DNA of 64,000 nucleotides from Populus alba. Its lineage: Eukaryota; Streptophyta; Magnoliopsida; Malpighiales; Salicaceae. A program made the translations under genes and the position numbers. How positions within the stretch are numbered: the first letter of the stretch is position 1; each line of letters starts with the position of its first letter. The notes under the pieces are model-generated. The model saw nothing but the letters and a program-made list of their open reading frames with translations. It searched no databases and had not been told where the DNA came from. The stretch lies in the NCBI RefSeq assembly GCF_005239225.2, contig NC_133301.1, positions 10,230,318 to 10,294,317 of the forward strand. The letters are read 5' to 3'. Shown here in pieces: positions 61,804 to 64,000 of this stretch.

Positions 61804-62372
61804 GGTAAGATCAAAGCATCAAAAGTGATTTCCGAGAATTCGATGTTTTTCCTGCAAGCATTCTGCTAGAGGAGGAGTATCTTGTGGGTGCAAAGCCAAA
61901 GGGGCAGCTTGAGAAGCATAGTCCTATGAAATAAAAAAGGTTCGAGTGACCCCAGCATGGCGTCTGGTATTTATCTAGCTTGGCAGGTTTCTTGTGAAGC
62001 AATTCATGACTTGTCTTCATTTCATAAGCAATTTTTATATTATAGTTTAAGTTTTTAAACTTTGAAATGTAGTAGTGATGACAAAGTGGAGAGGCTTGTA
62101 GTTGTATTACACAGTTTTGGCTGCTGCCTTGGTGGTCATCTTCCTGTGCATTTCTTTTTTTTTTTTCTTTTTTTTTTGCTGGTGTCGTTGTTCTTGACAC
62201 TATCCATAGTTTATTCATTAAAATATCGTAACCAGTACCGCATACAATGATGCAATAATTAACTCTACCGTAACGCCTTCGACATCTTTCTTTCTTAAAT
62301 TTTAATGTGAACCTGTCTTTAATGAAGTTTTTTATCAGCTGAACTGTTGCTGTTACCATAATTTACATTGAA

Positions 62373-62424
<52 letters not shown>
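61804..62424 (-). promoter_or_regulatory. 5' leader and promoter of the ATL gene
   Basis: A minus-strand TATAAAAAT at 62031-62039 is a plausible TATA box, giving a leader of about 200 bases. That leader would hold an upstream frame at 61866-61958 (30 codons plus stop). A (TA)n tract at 62376-62424 marks the distal edge. Confidence 0.4.
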
Positions 62425-62426
<2 letters not shown>

Positions 62427-64000
62427 CAATATGTAAGTATCATTAGTATACTTTGAAACCCAAAACCAGTTGTTGATAAGAACATCGAGGCCACTTCCAA
62501 TTTGCTTCGTTAATGACTACAATTTACAAGTCAATGTTAGTTGTGTAGGAAAGCCAACAAAGTCAAGGAGATGGCAAGTAGGAAGGTGTTTCACTAATTC
62601 ACTGCATTAAAGCTATTTTAGTTTTGTGGTAATATTGTTTTTTTAAATATATATATTTTTAAAAAATACAAAGATATTGTCAATAAATCCAAAGAAAGCT
62701 TAGAAATTAAGGAAAAGACCACAACAACGCATACTTAATAACTCAAACTACATATAAAATGACAAAATAAATTTTTGATCCTTCAATTATAAGATTGTGT
62801 AATCGATTTTTTATCTTATCAAGCTGAAATAACAAGTAGATATACAAGTATATCTTTTATATATCATCTAGATTTGAAGAAAAAAACTCCAAGATTACAA
62901 CACAACAAAATAATTATGATACAGAATTAATAATTTAAAAATATTAATTGTAGGGCAATATGATATAACAAGAAAGATTTTAGAAGCACAAGAGCATCAA
63001 TAATTAGAGTTAATAAATGAAATAAAACATTTGAGAAATTTAAAAGGAAAAGAGATGGTTATTGTTGAAGAAAACCGAGACACTCCAAATCCTAAAAAAC
63101 ATGGTTATCTATTTCAGAATCTTAAAGAAAACACCCCCTCACAAAAAGTTTGAAAATCTTGCTGAGATTTGACATTAGAGCCTAGAGCTAAAATTAAAAG
63201 TAAAAAAAAAAAAAACACAAGATAAGCTAAAAACAAAAAATTCAATGGTCAGGATCTATTGTATCATCGAATTATGTGAACATTGTATCAATGTCTTAAG
63301 ATTATAAGCTCATCAAATTTAAGCATTGTACTTGAAGACAGCCTCTTCCCTTTTATTCTTTCAAGTGCAAGACATGCATGTATACATGTTCGATTTTTCA
63401 TTAGAAGACTATATTCATGCTGAGGTAAGCTAAGATTATAATAAAGTCAAGGTGAAAACAGTTGTTCTGCTCAAGTGGAAATGGTCAAGAAAACCTAGCT
63501 TGTTAAGGAACATGATCGTTGTCTTTGCTAAAGCATGCTTTTCATACCCCTTTCAGGAGAAACCAATCTGTAAGGAGTAAACAGAGACACACCAGACCCG
63601 GCAGTGTTTCTCATGTAGGCACATGGAGGATAATGGCCATATTTCTTGAAAAGTCAAAGGCACGAAGCATTACAGGTAACAAATATATTTTGGTTATTCT
63701 CAACGCTTTTTTGTTTAGCCGCCTGCAGCAAAGAAAAACATCACAACTGCTCCGATACAACATGAAGAATAAAATACAGATTAGTTGTTGGTGAGGATCT
63801 TGATGTTTATAGCAATATCTAAAAAATCCATCAGTGACATTTTCTTCTTTGAGAAAATTAGTCTATGTTCTACAGCTGTTATGACTGTGAGAAAGCCATC
63901 TGTACCTGTGGAACCATAGCCAGAAAACCAACAAGACTTTTTCAGGGTGCAGAAACTTCAATTTTATTTTCAATGGTAACTGAGTTCACTTTGTTTCCTC
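62425..64000. other. Gene-free region to the window end
   Basis: AT-rich, with no recognised gene. Bases 63500-63760 are less A/T-rich, and on the minus strand a TTTGCTGCAG acceptor-like site lies near 63723, but the frames after it are short. A gene continuing beyond the window cannot be excluded. Confidence 0.35.

Noticed and set aside
63519..63794. 91-codon plus-strand frame near the window end
   Set aside because: It does not start with ATG and has no recognisable feature; possible splice-like sites are too weak to support a gene.

Overview
The window is nuclear DNA of a flowering plant (a eudicot). It has long AT-rich intergenic stretches, genes with up to 15 exons and GT-AG introns, a nuclear-type tRNA, and many short non-coding transposable elements. 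From memory of repeat families, the SINE at 42.5 kb and the short inverted-repeat elements resemble those of poplar and willow (Salicaceae). That assignment is inference; no database was available. All exon boundaries below were read by eye from splice consensus, reading phase and protein-family continuity.

Layout. 0-2.5 kb: a xyloglucan endotransglucosylase/hydrolase (XTH, +) converging on a TMEM234-like membrane protein (-). 2.5-13.2 kb: no genes. This stretch holds a Helitron-like element with a GC-rich terminal hairpin, several inverted-repeat elements, and a 2.3-kb insertion flanked by a 16-bp direct repeat and carrying a 71-bp tandem array. 13.9-17.8 kb: a 14-exon casein kinase 1 (+), followed by about 2 kb without a gene. 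21.3 kb: tRNA-Lys(CUU) (-). 22.1-22.6 kb: an uncharacterised small protein (-). 24.8-28.3 kb: a Bin3/MePCE-type RNA methyltransferase (-) with a 5' UTR intron. 31.0-34.7 kb: a plastid-type two-domain glyoxalase I (-). 36.6-43.8 kb: a second Helitron-like copy in the opposite orientation, a truncated third copy, further repeats and a SINE. 45.8-52.6 kb: a 15-exon gene (+) for a PP2C phosphatase / cyclic-nucleotide-binding / protein-kinase fusion. 52.6-60.5 kb: repeats only. 60.5-61.8 kb: an intronless ATL-type RING-H2 ubiquitin ligase (-). 61.8-64 kb: nothing recognisable except its upstream region.

The genes do not form a pathway or cluster. They are ordinary dispersed housekeeping and signalling genes: cell-wall remodelling, methylglyoxal detoxification, RNA capping, protein phosphorylation and ubiquitination. 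The most notable items are the fusion protein, whose kinase domain lacks the catalytic Asp, and the pair of Helitron-like elements with large internal hairpins and GTTAAC-rich repeats. I found no clear previously undescribed biological system.
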